From Coriaria nepalensis (Eukaryota; Streptophyta; Magnoliopsida; Cucurbitales; Coriariaceae), in assembly GCA_027186245.1 (NCBI GenBank), contig CP114481.1, positions 46,593,501 to 46,657,500 of the forward strand: 64,000 nt of DNA. Reading direction: 5' to 3'. Below the pieces are notes generated by a model. It made no database searches and had not been told where the DNA came from. It saw only the letters and a list, made by a program, of their open reading frames with translations. This document shows, in pieces, positions 1 through 11,060 of the stretch. How positions within the stretch are numbered: position 1 is the first letter of the stretch; every line of letters begins with the position of its first letter. The translations under genes were made by a program, and so were the position numbers.

Positions 1-13
1 TTTGCACTACAAA

Positions 14-26
14 CACAAGTTTTGTG
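14..26. other. Short dyad CACAA-N3-TTGTG in monomer 1
   Basis: CACAA (14-18) and TTGTG (22-26) are perfect inverted arms around a 3-nt loop. The same dyad occurs in nearly every monomer. The three common forms CACAAG, CACAAC and CACAAT differ only at position 19, the first loop base, so the stem is intact in all of them. It may be a weak cruciform or hairpin or a dimeric protein site. No function is shown by the sequence alone. Confidence 0.6.
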
Positions 27-35
27 CATAACTTG
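16..35. other. Alternative dyad CAAGTT-N8-AACTTG in monomer 1
   Basis: CAAGTT (16-21) is the exact reverse complement of AACTTG (30-35), with an 8-nt loop. It overlaps the CACAA/TTGTG dyad, so the two pairings exclude each other. The C and T alleles at position 19 break one pair of this stem while leaving the smaller one intact. Confidence 0.5.
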
Positions 36-53
36 CAAATGATCAATGCAACG

Positions 54-91
54 AAAGTGTGCATTCGTTTAACCTTAAAATCATTTCAATG
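54..91 (+). other. Least variable block of the monomer (positions 54-91)
   Basis: Across about 450 copies this roughly 38-bp block, holding GTGTGCATTCG, TTTAACC and AAAATCATTTC, changes far less than the flanks. The exceptions I saw are few and lineage-specific: GTGTTCATTCG in the 9-mer repeats, GTGTCCATTCG and GTGTGCCTTCG near 35-50 kb, CCTTAAAAATC near 39 and 45-47 kb, CCTCAAAAT near 40.9-42.9 kb. Flanking positions 92-140 differ between most neighbouring monomers. The contrast is by eye, not from a computed profile. Constraint (for example a bound protein) is one explanation; lack of old variation in this part is another. Confidence 0.55.
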
Positions 92-102
92 AGTCATTTC
101 AA
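81..102 (+). repeat. Internal 9-bp direct repeat, 13 bp apart
   Basis: TCATTTCAA occurs at 81-89 and 94-102 of the monomer. With related TTTCAA words further on (115-120) it suggests that this part of the unit was built from a shorter motif. In variant monomers the second copy becomes TCAGTCCAA or GCAATTTCAA. The TTTCAA words also flank the 18-bp deletion near 32,187, so they are used in slippage or end joining. Confidence 0.7.
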
Positions 103-173
103 GTCAATATCTTCTTTCAAAGCAAGTCGAACGCATTTTATTTTTGCACTACAAACACAACTTTTGTGCATAA

Positions 174-194
174 CTTGCAAATGATCAATGCAAG
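174..194. other. Dyad CTTGCA-N9-TGCAAG in monomer 2
   Basis: CTTGCA (174-179) and TGCAAG (189-194) are perfect inverted 6-bp arms around a 9-nt centre containing the palindrome TGATCA. It corresponds to monomer positions 32-52 and is present in most monomers. The variants AACGAAAG and CAACCAAAG at positions 51-53, common after CAATCAC-type monomers, remove only the outermost pair. It shares its left arm with the preceding dyad. Confidence 0.5.
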
Positions 195-407
195 GAAAGT
201 GTGCATTCGTTTAACCTTAAAATCATTTCAATGAGTCATTTCAACTCAATATCTTCTTTCAAAGCAAGTCGAACGAATTTTATTTTTGCACTACAAACAC
301 AAGTTTTGTGCATAACTTGCAAATAATCAATGCAAGGAAAGTGTGCATTCGTTTAACCTTAAAATCATTTCAATGAGTCATTTCAACTCAATATCTTCTT
401 TCAAAGC

Positions 408-422
408 AATTCGAACGAATTC
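408..422. other. EcoRI-bearing dyad AATTCG-AA-CGAATT
   Basis: AATTCG (408-413) and CGAATT (416-421) form a perfect 6-bp inverted repeat with a 2-nt centre; the right arm ends in the EcoRI site GAATTC (417-422). This is one of the main allelic states of monomer positions 124-138 and dominates the left domain. The other common state, AAGTCGAACGCATTC, has neither the dyad nor the EcoRI site. The minus strand of this region also contains a GTTCGAAT core. Confidence 0.7.
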
Positions 423-1136
423 TATTTTTTCAGTACAAACACAATTTTTGTGCCTAACTTGCAAATGATCAATGCAAGGAAAGTGTGCATTCGTTTAACC
501 TTAAAATCATTTCAATGAGCAATTTCAAGTCAATAACTTATTTCAAAGCAAGTCGAACGCATTCTATTTTTGCACTACAATCACAAGTTTTGTGCATAAC
601 TTGCAAATGATCAATGCAACGAAAGTGTGCATTCGTTTAACCATAAAATCATTTCAATGAGTCATTTCAAGTCAATAGCTTCTTTCAAAGCAAGTCGAAC
701 GCATTTTATTTTTGCACTACAAACACAACTTTTGTGCATAACTTGCAAATGATCAATGCAAGGAAAGTGTGCATTCGTTTAACCTTAAAATCATTTCAAT
801 GAGTCATTTCAACTCAATATCTTCTTTCAAAGCAAGTCGAACGAATTTTATTTTTGCACTACAAACACAAGTTTTGTGCATAACTTGCAAATGATCAATG
901 CAAGGAAAGTGTGCATTCGTTTAACCTTAAAATCATTTCAATGAGTCATTTCAACTCAATATCTTCTTTCAAAGCAATTCGAACGAATTCTATTTTTTCA
1001 GTACAAACACAATTTTTGTGCCTAACTTGCAAATGATCAATGCAAGGAAAGTGTGCATTCGTTTAACCTTAAAATCATTTCAATGAGCAATTTCAAGTCA
1101 ATAACTTATTTCAAAGCAAGTCGAACGCATTCTATT

Positions 1137-2280
1137 TTTGCACTACAATCACAAGTTTTGTGCATAACTTGCAAATGATCAATGCAACGAAAGTGTGCAT
1201 TCGTTTAACCTTAAAATCATTTCAATGAGTCATTTCAAGTCAATATCTTCTTTCAAAGCAAGTCGAACGCATTTTATTTTTGCACTACAAACACAACTTT
1301 TGTGCATAACTTGCAAATGATCAATGCAAGGAAAGTGTGCATTCGTTTAACCTTAAAATCATTTCAATGAGTCATTTCAACTCAATATCTTCTTTCAAAG
1401 CGAGTCGAACGAATTTTATTCTTGCACTACAAACACAAGTTTTGTGCTTAACTTGCAAATGATCAATGCAAGGAAAGTGTGCATTCGTTTAACCTTAAAA
1501 TCATTTCAATGAGTCATTTCAACTCAATATCTTCTTTCAAAGCAAGTCGAACGAATTTTATTTTTGCACTACAAACACAAGTTTTGTGCATAACTTGCAA
1601 ATGATCAATGCAAGGAAAGTGTGCATTCGTTTAACCTTAAAATCATTTCAATGAGTCATTTCAACTCAATATCTTCTTTCAAAGCAATTCGAACGAATTC
1701 TATTTTTTCAATTCGAACACAACTTTTGTGCATAACTTGCAAATGATCAATGCAAGGAAAGTGTGCATTCGTTTATCCTTAAAATCATTTGAATGAGTCA
1801 TATCAACTCAATATCTTCTTTCAAAGCAATTCGAACGAATTCTATTTTTTCAGTACAAACACAATTTTTGTGCCTAACTTGCAAATGATCAATGCAAGGA
1901 AAGTGTGCATTCGTTTAACCTTAAAATCATTTCAATGAGTCATTTCAACTCAATATCTTCTTTCAAAGCAATTCGAACGAATTCAATTTTTGCACAACAA
2001 ACACAAGTTTTGTGCATATGTTGCAAATGATCAATGCAACCAAACTGTGCATTCGTTTAACCTTAAAATCATTTCAATGAGTCATTTCAAGTCAATATCT
2101 TCTTTCAAAGCAAGTCGAACGCATTTTATTTTTGCAATACAAACACAATTTTTGTGCATAACTTGCAAATGATCAATGCAAGGAAAGTGTGCATTCGTTT
2201 AACCTTAAAATCATTTCAATGAGTCATTTCAACTCAATATCTTCTTTCAAAGCAATTCGAACGAATTCAATTTTTGCACT
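1137..2280 (+). repeat. Mixed monomers between HOR blocks
   Basis: Eight monomers of left-domain types. The first six look like the preceding 4-mer with two monomers added, including one with GCTTAACTTGC (near 1,446) and one with the unusual CAATTCGAACAC (near 1,709). One monomer (near 2,015) reads GCATATGTTGC instead of GCATAACTTGC, which removes a stop codon and creates a spurious 60-codon reading frame. No gene is present. Confidence 0.7.
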
Positions 2281-4225
2281 ACAAACACAAGTTTTGTGCA
2301 TAACTTGCAAATGATCAATGCAAGGAAAGTGTGCATTCGTTTAACCTTAAAATCATTTCAATGAGTCATTTCAACTCAATATCTTCTTTCAAAGCAATTC
2401 GAACGTATTCTATTTTTTCACTACAAACACAACTTTTGTGCATAACTTGCAAATGATCAATGCAAGGAAAGTGTGCATTCGTTTAACCTTAAAATCATTT
2501 CAATGAGTCATTTCAACTCAATATCTTTTTTCAATGCAATTCGAACGAATTCTATTTTTTCAATACAAACACAATTTTTGTGCATAACTTGCAAATGATC
2601 AATGCAAGGAAAGTGTGCATTCGTTTAACCTTAAAATCATTTCAATGAGTCAGTCCAAGTCAATAACTTATTTCAAAGCAAGTCGAACGAATTCTATTTT
2701 TGCACTACAAACACAAGTTTTGTGCATAACTTGCAAATGATCAATGCAAGGAAAGTGTGCATTCGTTTAACCTTAAAATCATTTCAATGAGTCATTTCAA
2801 CTCAATATCTTCTTTCAAAGCAATTCGAACGAATTCTATTTTTTCACTACAAACACAACTTTTGTGCATAACTTGCAAGTGATCAATGCATGAAAGTGTG
2901 CATTCGTTTAACCTTAAAATCATTTCAATGAGTCATTTCAACTCAATATCTTCTTTCAAAGCAATTCGAACGAATTCTATTTTTTCAGTACAAACACAAT
3001 TTTTGTGCCTAACTTGCAAATGATCAATGCAAGGAAAGTGTGCATTCGTTTAACCTTAAAATCATTTCAATGAGCAATTTCAAGTCAATAACTTATTTCA
3101 AAGCAAGTCGAACGCATTCTATTTTTGCTCTACAATCACAGGTTTTGTGCATAACTTGCAAATGATCAATGCAACCAAAGTATGCATTCGTTTAACCTTA
3201 AAATCATTTCAATGAGTCATTTCAACTCAATATCTTCTTTCAAAGCAAGTCGAACGAATTTCATTTTTGCACTACAAACACAAGTTTTGTGCATAACTTG
3301 CAAATGATCAATGCAACGAAAGTGTGCATTCGTTTAACCTTAAAATCATTTCAATGAGTCATTTCAACTCAATATCTTCTTTCAAAGCAATTCGAACGTA
3401 TTCTATTTTTTCACTACAAACACAACTTTTGTGCATAACTTGCAAATGATCAATGCAAGGTAAGTGTGCATTCGTTTAACCTTAAAATCATTTCAATGAG
3501 TCATTTCAACTCAATATCTTCTTTCAAAGCAATTCGAACGAATTCTATTTTTTCAATACAAACACAATTTTTGTGCATAACTTGCAAATGATCAATGCAA
3601 GGAAAGTGTGCATTCGTTTAACCTTAAAATCATTTCAATGAGTCAGTCCAAGTCAATAACTTATTTCAAAGCAAGTCGAACGAATTCTATTTTTGCACTA
3701 CAAACACAAGTTTTGTGCATAACTTGCAAATGATCAATGCAAGGAAAGTGTGCATTCGTTTAACCTGAAAATCATTTCAATGAGTCATTTCAACTCAATA
3801 TCTTCTTTCAAAGCAATTCGAACGAATTCTATTTTTTCACTACAAACACAACTTTTGTGCATAACTTGCAAGTGATCAATGCAAGGAAAGTGTGCATTCG
3901 TTTAACCTTAAAATCATTTCAATGAGTCATTTCAACTCAATATCTTCTTTCAAAGCAATTCGAACGAATTCTATTTTTTCAGTACAAACACAATTTTTGT
4001 GCCTAACTTGCAAATGATCAATGCAAGGAAAGTGTGCATTCGTTTAACCTTAAAATCATTTCAATGAGCAATTTCAAGTCAATAACTTATTTCAAAGCAA
4101 GTCGAACGCATTCTATTTTTGCACTACAATCACAGGTTTTGTGCATAACTTGCAAATGATCAATGCAACCAAAGTGTGCATTCGTTTAACCTTAAAATCA
4201 TTTCAATGAGTCATTTCAAGTCAAT
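2280..4225 (+). repeat. 993/994-bp HOR (7-mer), two copies
   Basis: GTCAGTCC lies at 2,649 and 3,642, CGTATTC at 2,404 and 3,397, and the CACAGGTTTT variant at 3,141 and 4,135. The offset is 993 bp before and 994 bp after a one-base loss at about 2,891 (GCATGAAAG for GCAAGGAAAG) that exists only in the first copy. Similarity ends where the first copy has AAGTCGAACGAATTTC (about 3,250) and the second AAGTCGAACGCATTC. Confidence 0.8.
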
Positions 4226-7200
4226 ATCTTCTTTCAAAGCAAGTCGAACGCATTCTATTTTTGCACTACAATCACAAGTTTTGTGCATAACTTGCAAATG
4301 ATCAATGCAACGAAAGTGTGCATTCGTTTAACCTTAAAATCATTTCAATGAGTCATTTCAAGCAATATCTTCTTTCAAAGCAAGTCGAACGCATTTTATT
4401 TTTGCACTACAAACACAACTTTTGTGCATAACTTGCAAATGATCAATGCAAGGAAAGTGTGCATTCGTTTAACCTTAAAATCATTTCAATGTGTCATTTC
4501 AACTCAATATCTTCTTTCAAAGCAATTCGAACGAATTCTATTTTTTCAGTACAAACACAATTTTTGTGCCTAACTTGCAAATGATCAATGCAAGGAATGT
4601 GTGCATTCGTTTAACCTTAAAATCATTTCAATGAGTCATTTCAACTCAATATCTTCTTTCAAAGCAATTCGAACGAATTCTATTTTTTCAGTACAAACAC
4701 AATTTTTGTGCCTAACTTGCAAATGATCAATGCAAGGAAAGTGTGCATTCGTTTAACCTTAAAATCATTTCAATGAGTCATTTCAACTCAATATCTTCTT
4801 TCAAAGCAATTCGAACGAATTCAATTTTTGCACTACAAACACAAGTTTTGTGCATAACTTGCAAATGATCAATGCAACGAAAGTGTGCATTCGTTTAACC
4901 TTAAAATCATTTCAATGAGTCATTTCAAGTCAATATCTTCTTTCAAAGCAAGTCGAATGTATTTTATTTTTGCACTACAAACACAACTTTTGTGCATAAC
5001 TTGCAAATGATCAATGCAAGGAAAGTGTGCATTCGTTTAACCTTAAAATCATTTCAATGAGTCATTTCAACTCAATATCTTCTTTCAAAGCAAGTCGAAC
5101 GAATTTTATTTTTGCACTACAAACACAAGTTTTGTGCATAACTTGCAAATGATCAATGCAAGGAAAGTGTGCATTCGTTTAACCTTAAAATCATTTCAAT
5201 GAGTCATTTCAACTCAATATCTTCTTTCAAAGCAATTCGAACGAATTCTATTTTTTCAATACAAACACAATTTTTGTGCATAACTTGCAAATGATCAATG
5301 CAAGGAAAGTGTGCATTCGTTTAACCTTAAAATCATTTCAATGAGTCAGTCCAAGTCAATAATTTATTTCAAAGCAAGTCGAACGAATTCTATTTTTGCA
5401 CTACAAACACAAGTTTTGTGCATAACTTGCAAATGATCAATGCAAGGAAAGTGTGCATTCGTTTAACCTTAAAATCATTTCAATGAGTCACTTCAACTCA
5501 ATATCTTCTTTCAAAGCAATTCGAACGAATTCTATTTTTTCACTACAAACACAACTTTTGTGCATTACTTGCAAATGATCAATGCAAGGAAAGTGTGCAT
5601 TCGTTTAACCTTCAAATCATTTCAATGAGTCATTTCAACTCAATATCTTCTTTCAAAGCAATTCGAACGAATTCTATTTTTTCAGTACAAACACAATTTT
5701 TGTGCCTAACTTGCAAATGATCAATGCAAGAAAAGTGTGCATTCGTTTAACCTTAAAATCATTTCAATGAGTCATTTCAAGTCAATATCTTCTTTCAAAG
5801 CAAGTCGAACGCATTTTATTTTTGCACTACAAACACAACTTTTGTGCATAACTTGCAAATGATCAATGCAAGGAAAGTGTGCATTCGTTTAACCTTAAAA
5901 TCATTTCAATGAGTCATTTCAACTCAATATCTTCTTTCAAAGCGAGTCGAACGAATTTTCTTTTTGCACTACAAACACAAGTTTTGTGCATAACTTGCAA
6001 ATGATCAATGCAAGGAAAGTGTGCATTCGTTTAACCTTAAAATCATTTCAATGAGTCATTTCAACTCAATATCTTCTTTCAAAGCAATTCGAACGAATTC
6101 TATTTTTTCACTACAAACACAACTTTTGTGCATAACTTGCAAGTGATCAATGCAAGGAAAGTGTGCATTCGTTTAACCTTAAAATCATTTCAATGAGTCA
6201 TTTCAACTCAATATCTTCTTTCAAAGCAATTCGAACGAATTCTATTTTTTCAGTACAAACACAATTTTTGTGCCTAACTTGCAAATGATCAATGCAAGGA
6301 AAGTGTGCATTCGTTTAACCTTAAAATCGTTTCAATGAGCAATTTCAAGTCAATAACTTATTTCAAAGCAAGTCGAACGCATTCTATTTTTGCACTACAA
6401 TCACAGGTTTTGTGCATAACTTGCAAATGATCAATGCAACCAAAGTGTGCATTCGTTTAACCTTAAAATCATTTCAATGAGTCATTTCAAGTCAATATCT
6501 TCTTTCAAATCAAGTCGAACACATTCTATTTTTGCACTACAATCACAAGTTTTGTGCATAAGTTGCAAATGATCAATGCAACGAAAGTGTGCATTCGTTT
6601 AACCTTAAAATCATTTCAATGAGTCATTTCAAGTCAATATCTTCTTTCAAAGCAAGTCGAACGCATTTTATTTTTGCACTACAAACACAACTTTTGTGCA
6701 TAACTTGCAAATGATCAATGCAAGGAAAGTGTGCATTCGTTTAACCTTAAAATCATTTCAATGTGTCATTTCAACTCAATATCTTCTTTCAAAGCAATTC
6801 GAACGAATTCTATTTTTTCAGTACAAACACAATTTTTGTGCCTAACTTGCAAATGATCAATGCAAGGAAAGTGTGCATTCGTTTAACCTTAAAATCATTT
6901 CAATGAGTCATTTCAACTCAATATCTTCTTTCAAAGCAATTCGAACGAATTCTATTTTTTCAGTACAAACACAATTTTTGTGCCTAACTTGCAAATGATC
7001 AATGCAAGGAAAGTGTGCATTCGTTTAACCTTAAAATCATTTCAATGAGTCATTTCAACTCAATATCTTCTTTCAAAGCAATTCGAACGAATTCAATTTT
7101 TGCACTACAAACACAAGTTTTGTGCATAACTTGCAAATGATCAATGCAACGAAAGTGTGCATTCGTTTAACCTTAAAATCATTTCAATGAGTCATTTCAA

Positions 7201-10200
7201 GTCAATATCTTCTTTCAAAGCAAGTCGAACGCATTTTATTTTTGCACTACAAACACAACTTCTGTGCATAACTTGCAAATGATCAATGCAAGGAAAGTGT
7301 GCATTCGTTTAACCTTAAAATCATTTCAATGAGTCATTTCAACTCAATATCTTCTTTCAAAGCAAGTCGAACGAATTTTATTTTTGCACTACAAACACAA
7401 GTTTTGTGCATAACTTGCAAATGATCAATGCAAGGAAAGTGTGCATTCGTTTAACCTTAAAATCATTTCAATGAGTCATTTCAACTCAATATCTTCTTTC
7501 AAAGCAATTCGAACGAATTCTATTTTTTCAATACAAACACAATTTTTGTGCATAACTTGCAAATGATCAATGCAAGGAAAGTGTGCATTCGTTTAACCTT
7601 AAAATCATTTCAATGAGTCAGTCCAAGTCAATAACTTATTTCAAAGCAAGTCGAACGAATTCTATTTTTGCACTACAAACACAAGTTTTGTGCATAACTT
7701 GCAAATGATCAATGCAAGGAAAGTGTGCATTCGTTTAACCTGAAAATCATTTCAATGAGTCATTTCAACTCAATATCTTCTTTCAAAGCAATTCGAACGA
7801 ATTCTATTATTCACTACAAACACAACTTTTGTGCATAACTTGCAAGTGATCAATGCAAGGAAAGTGTGCATTCGTTTAACCTTAAAATCATTTCAATGAG
7901 TCATTTCAACTCAATATCTTCTTTCAAAGCAATTCGAACGAATTCTATTTTTTCAGTACAAACACAATTTTTGTGCCTAACTTGCAAATGATCAATGCAA
8001 GGAAAGTGTGCATTCGTTTAACCTTAAAATCATTTCAATGAGCAATTTCAAGTCAATAACATATTTCAAAGCAAGTCGAACGCATTCTATTTTTGCACTA
8101 CAATCACAGGTTTTGTGCATAACTTGCAAATGATCAATGCAACCAAAGTGTGCATTCGTTTAACCTTAAAATCATTTCAATGAGTCATTTCAAGTCAATA
8201 TCTTCTTTCAAAGCAAGTCGAACGCATTCTATTTTTGCACTACAATCACAAGTTTTGTGCATAACTTGCAAATGATCAATGCAACGAAAGTGTGCATTCG
8301 TTTAACCTTAAAATCATTTCAATGAGTCATTTCAAGCAATATCTTCTTTCAAAGCAAGTCGAACGCATTTTATTTTTGCACTACAAACACAAGTTTTGTG
8401 CATAACTTGCAAATGATCAATGCAAGGAAAGTGTGCATTCGTTTAACCTTAAAATTATTTCAATGTGTCATTTCAACTCAATATCTTCTTTCAAAGCAAT
8501 TCGAACGAATTCTATTTTTTCAGTACAAACACAATTTTTGTGCCTAACTTGCAAATGATCAATGCAAGGAATGTGTGCATTCGTTTAACCTTAAAATCAT
8601 TTCAATGAGTCATTTCAACTCAATATCTTCTTTCAAAGCAATTCGAACGAATTCTATTTTTTCAGTACAAACACAATTTTTGTGCCTAACTTGCAAATGA
8701 TCAATGCAAGGAAAGTGTGCATTCGTTTAACCTTAAAATCATTTCAATGAGTCATTTCAACTCAATATCTTCTTTCAAAGCAATTCGAACGAATTCAATT
8801 TTTGCACTACAAACACAAGTTTTGTGCATAACTTGCAAATGATCAATGCAAGGAAAGTGTGCATTCGTTTAACCTTAAAATCATTTCAATGAGTCATTTC
8901 AATTCAATATCTTCTTTCAAAGCAATTCGAACGAATTCAATTTTTGCACTACAAACACAAGTTTTGTGCATAACTTGCAAATGATCAATGCAACGAAAGT
9001 GTGCATTCGTTTAACCTTAAAATCATTTCAATGAGTCATTTCAAGTCAATATCTTCTTTCAAAGCAAGTCGAATGTATTTTATTTTTGCACTACAAACAC
9101 AACTTTTGTGCATAACTTGCAAATGATCAATGCAAGGAAAGTGTGCATTCGTTTAACCTTAAAATCATTTCAATGAGTCATTTCAACTCAATATCTTCTT
9201 TCAAAGCAAGTCGAACGAATTTTATTTTTGCACTACAAACACAAGTTTTGTGCATAACTTGCAAATGATCAATGCAAGGAAAGTGTGCATTCGTTTAACC
9301 TTAAAATCATTTCAATGAGTCATTTCAACTCAATATCTTCTTTCAAAGCAATTCGAACGAATTCTATTTTTTCAATACAAACACAATTTTTGTGCATAAC
9401 TTGCAAATGATCAATGCAAGGAAAGTGTGCATTCGTTTAACCTTAAAATCATTTCAATGAGTCAGTCCAAGTCAATAATTTATTTCAAAGCAAGTCGAAC
9501 GAATTCTATTTTTGCACTACAAACACAAGTTTTGTGCATAACTTGCAAATGATCAATGCAAGGAAAGTGTGCATTCGTTTAACCTTAAAATCATTTCAAT
9601 GAGTCACTTCAACTCAATATCTTCTTTCAAAGCAATTCGAACGAATTCTATTTTTTCACTACAAACACAACTTTTGTGCATTACTTGCAAATGATCAATG
9701 CAAGGAAAGTGTGCATTCGTTTAACCTTAAAATCATTTCAATGAGTCATTTCAACTCAATATCTTCTTTCAAAGCAATTCGAACGAATTCTATTTTTTCA
9801 GTACAAACACAATTTTTGTGCCTAACTTGCAAATGATCAATGCAAGGAAAGTGTTCATTCGTTTAACCTTAAAATCGTTTCAATGAGCAATTTCAAGTCA
9901 ATAACTTATTTCAAAGCAAGTCGAACGCATTCTATTTTTGCACTACAATCACAGGTTTTGTGCATAACTTACAAATGATCAATGCAACCAAAGTGTGCAT
10001 TCGTTTAACCTTAAAATCATTTCAATGATTCATTTCAAGTCAATATCTTCTTTCAAATCAAGTCGAACGCATTCTATTTTTGCACTACAATCACAAGTTT
10101 TGTGCATAAGTTGCAAATGATCAATGCAACGAAAGTGTGCATTCGTTTAACCTTAAAATCATTTCAATGAGTCATTTCAAGTCAATATCTTCTTTCAAAG

Positions 10201-11060
10201 CAAGTCGAACGCATTTTATTTTTGCAATACAAACACAACTTTTGTGCATAACTTGCAAATGATCAATGCAAGGAAAGTGTGCATTCGTTTAACCTTAAAA
10301 TCATTTCAATGTGTCATTTCAACTCAATATCTTCTTTCAAAGCAATTCGAACGAATTCTATTTTTTCAGTACAAACACAATTTTTGTGCCTAACTTGCAA
10401 ATGATCAATGCAAGGAAAGTGTGCATTCGTTTAACCTTAAAATCATTTCAATGAGTCATTTCAACTCAATATCTTCTTTCAAAGCAATTCGAACGAATTC
10501 TATTTTTTCAGTACAAACACAATTTTTGTGCCTAACTTGCAAATGATCAATGCAAGGAAAGTGTGCATTCGTTTAACCTTAAAATCATTTCAATGAGTCA
10601 TTTCAACTCAATATCTTCTTTCAAAGCAATTCGAACGAATTCAATTTTTGCACTACAAACACAAGTTTTGTGCATAACTTGCAAATGATCAATGCAACGA
10701 AAGTGTGCATTCGTTTAACCTTAAAATCATTTCAATGAGTCATTTCAAGTCAATATCTTCTTTCAAAGCAAGTCGAACGCATTTTATTTTTGCACTACAA
10801 ACACAACTTCTGTGCATAACTTGCAAATGATCAATGCAAGGAAAGTGTGCATTCGTTTAACCTTAAAATCATTTCAATGAGTCATTTCAACTCAATATCT
10901 TCTTTCAAAGCAAGTCGAACGAATTTTATTTTTGCACTACAAACACAAGTTTTGTGCATAACTTGCAAATGATCAATGCAAGGAAAGTGTGCATTCGTTT
11001 AACCTTAAAATCATTTCAATGAGTCATTTCAACTCAATATCTTCTTTCAAAGCAATTCGA
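3500..11060 (+). repeat. About 4-kb segmental tandem duplication with monomer gain and loss
   Basis: The rare variant TAACCTGAAA at 3,761 recurs at 7,736 (offset 3,975 = 28 monomers minus 1). GTCAGTCC followed by AATAATTTATTTC at 5,345 recurs at 9,461 (4,116 = 29 monomers minus 2), so one monomer was gained; the extra unit carries CAATTCAATATC near 8,901. TCGTTTCAAT at 6,327 recurs at 9,875 (3,548 = 25 monomers minus 2), so four monomers were then lost. Single-base losses at about 4,362 and 8,336 (TTCAAGCAATATC) match each other and predate the duplication; the loss at about 7,808 (CTATTATTCAC) is private to the second copy. Confidence 0.8.

Larger units (their letters stand above)
1..142 (+). 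repeat. Reference monomer (landmark map for one satellite unit)
   Basis: First complete unit, used here as the coordinate frame for all monomer positions. Landmarks in order: TTTGCACTAC at 1-10; a run of overlapping dyads at 14-52; the least variable part at 54-91, containing GTGTGCATTCG and CCTTAAAATC; a 9-bp direct repeat TCATTTCAA at 81-89 and 94-102; a variable C/T-rich part at 103-123; and the segment 124-138, which is either AATTCGAACGAATTC (EcoRI site, with dyad) or AAGTCGAACGCATTC in the two commonest forms. Position 19 is a three-state site (G, C or T). This copy has C at position 52 and the AAGTCG...CGCATT form. The start is a convention set by the window edge; the array has no natural unit boundary. 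Confidence 0.95.
1..1136 (+). repeat. 568-bp HOR (4-mer), two copies
   Basis: Diagnostic variants recur 568 bp apart: TGCCTAACTT at 451 and 1019, and the GCACTACAATCAC monomer starting at 571 and 1139. Comparing 1-568 with 569-1136 by eye shows only about four differences (AAACACA/AATCACA, CCTTAAA/CCATAAA, AATATC/AATAGC, AAATAATC/AAATGATC). A third, altered unit with two extra monomers follows to about 1,990. The left edge is cut by the window, so more copies may lie outside. Confidence 0.85.

Noticed and set aside
62..78. CENP-B box like motif (ATTCGTTTAACCTTAAA)
   Set aside because: It shares TTCG and the following A of the essential nTTCGnnnnAnnCGGGn pattern but has TTAA in place of CGGG. 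The minus-strand TTCG near 124-137 also lacks CGGG. This is not a usable match.
1..1136. Telomeric or centromere-specific short repeats (for example TTAGG or TCAGG) at the window edge
   Set aside because: Neither edge shows any short telomere-like repeat; both ends are ordinary satellite cut mid-array.
1990..2172. 60-codon open reading frame, with near-identical ones at 34057-34239, 34909-35091, 36471-36653, 37891-38073 and 44127-44309, and a 74-codon one at 43659-43883
   Set aside because: They are satellite sequence. Most begin at the TTG of TTGCACTAC and exist only because GCATAACTTGC changed to GCATACCTTGC, GCCTACCTTGC or GCATATGTTGC, which removes the usual TAA; they end at the TGA of AAATGATCA in the next monomer. 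The 74-codon frame results from the 11-bp deletion. There is no start context, domain or conservation beyond that of the repeat.
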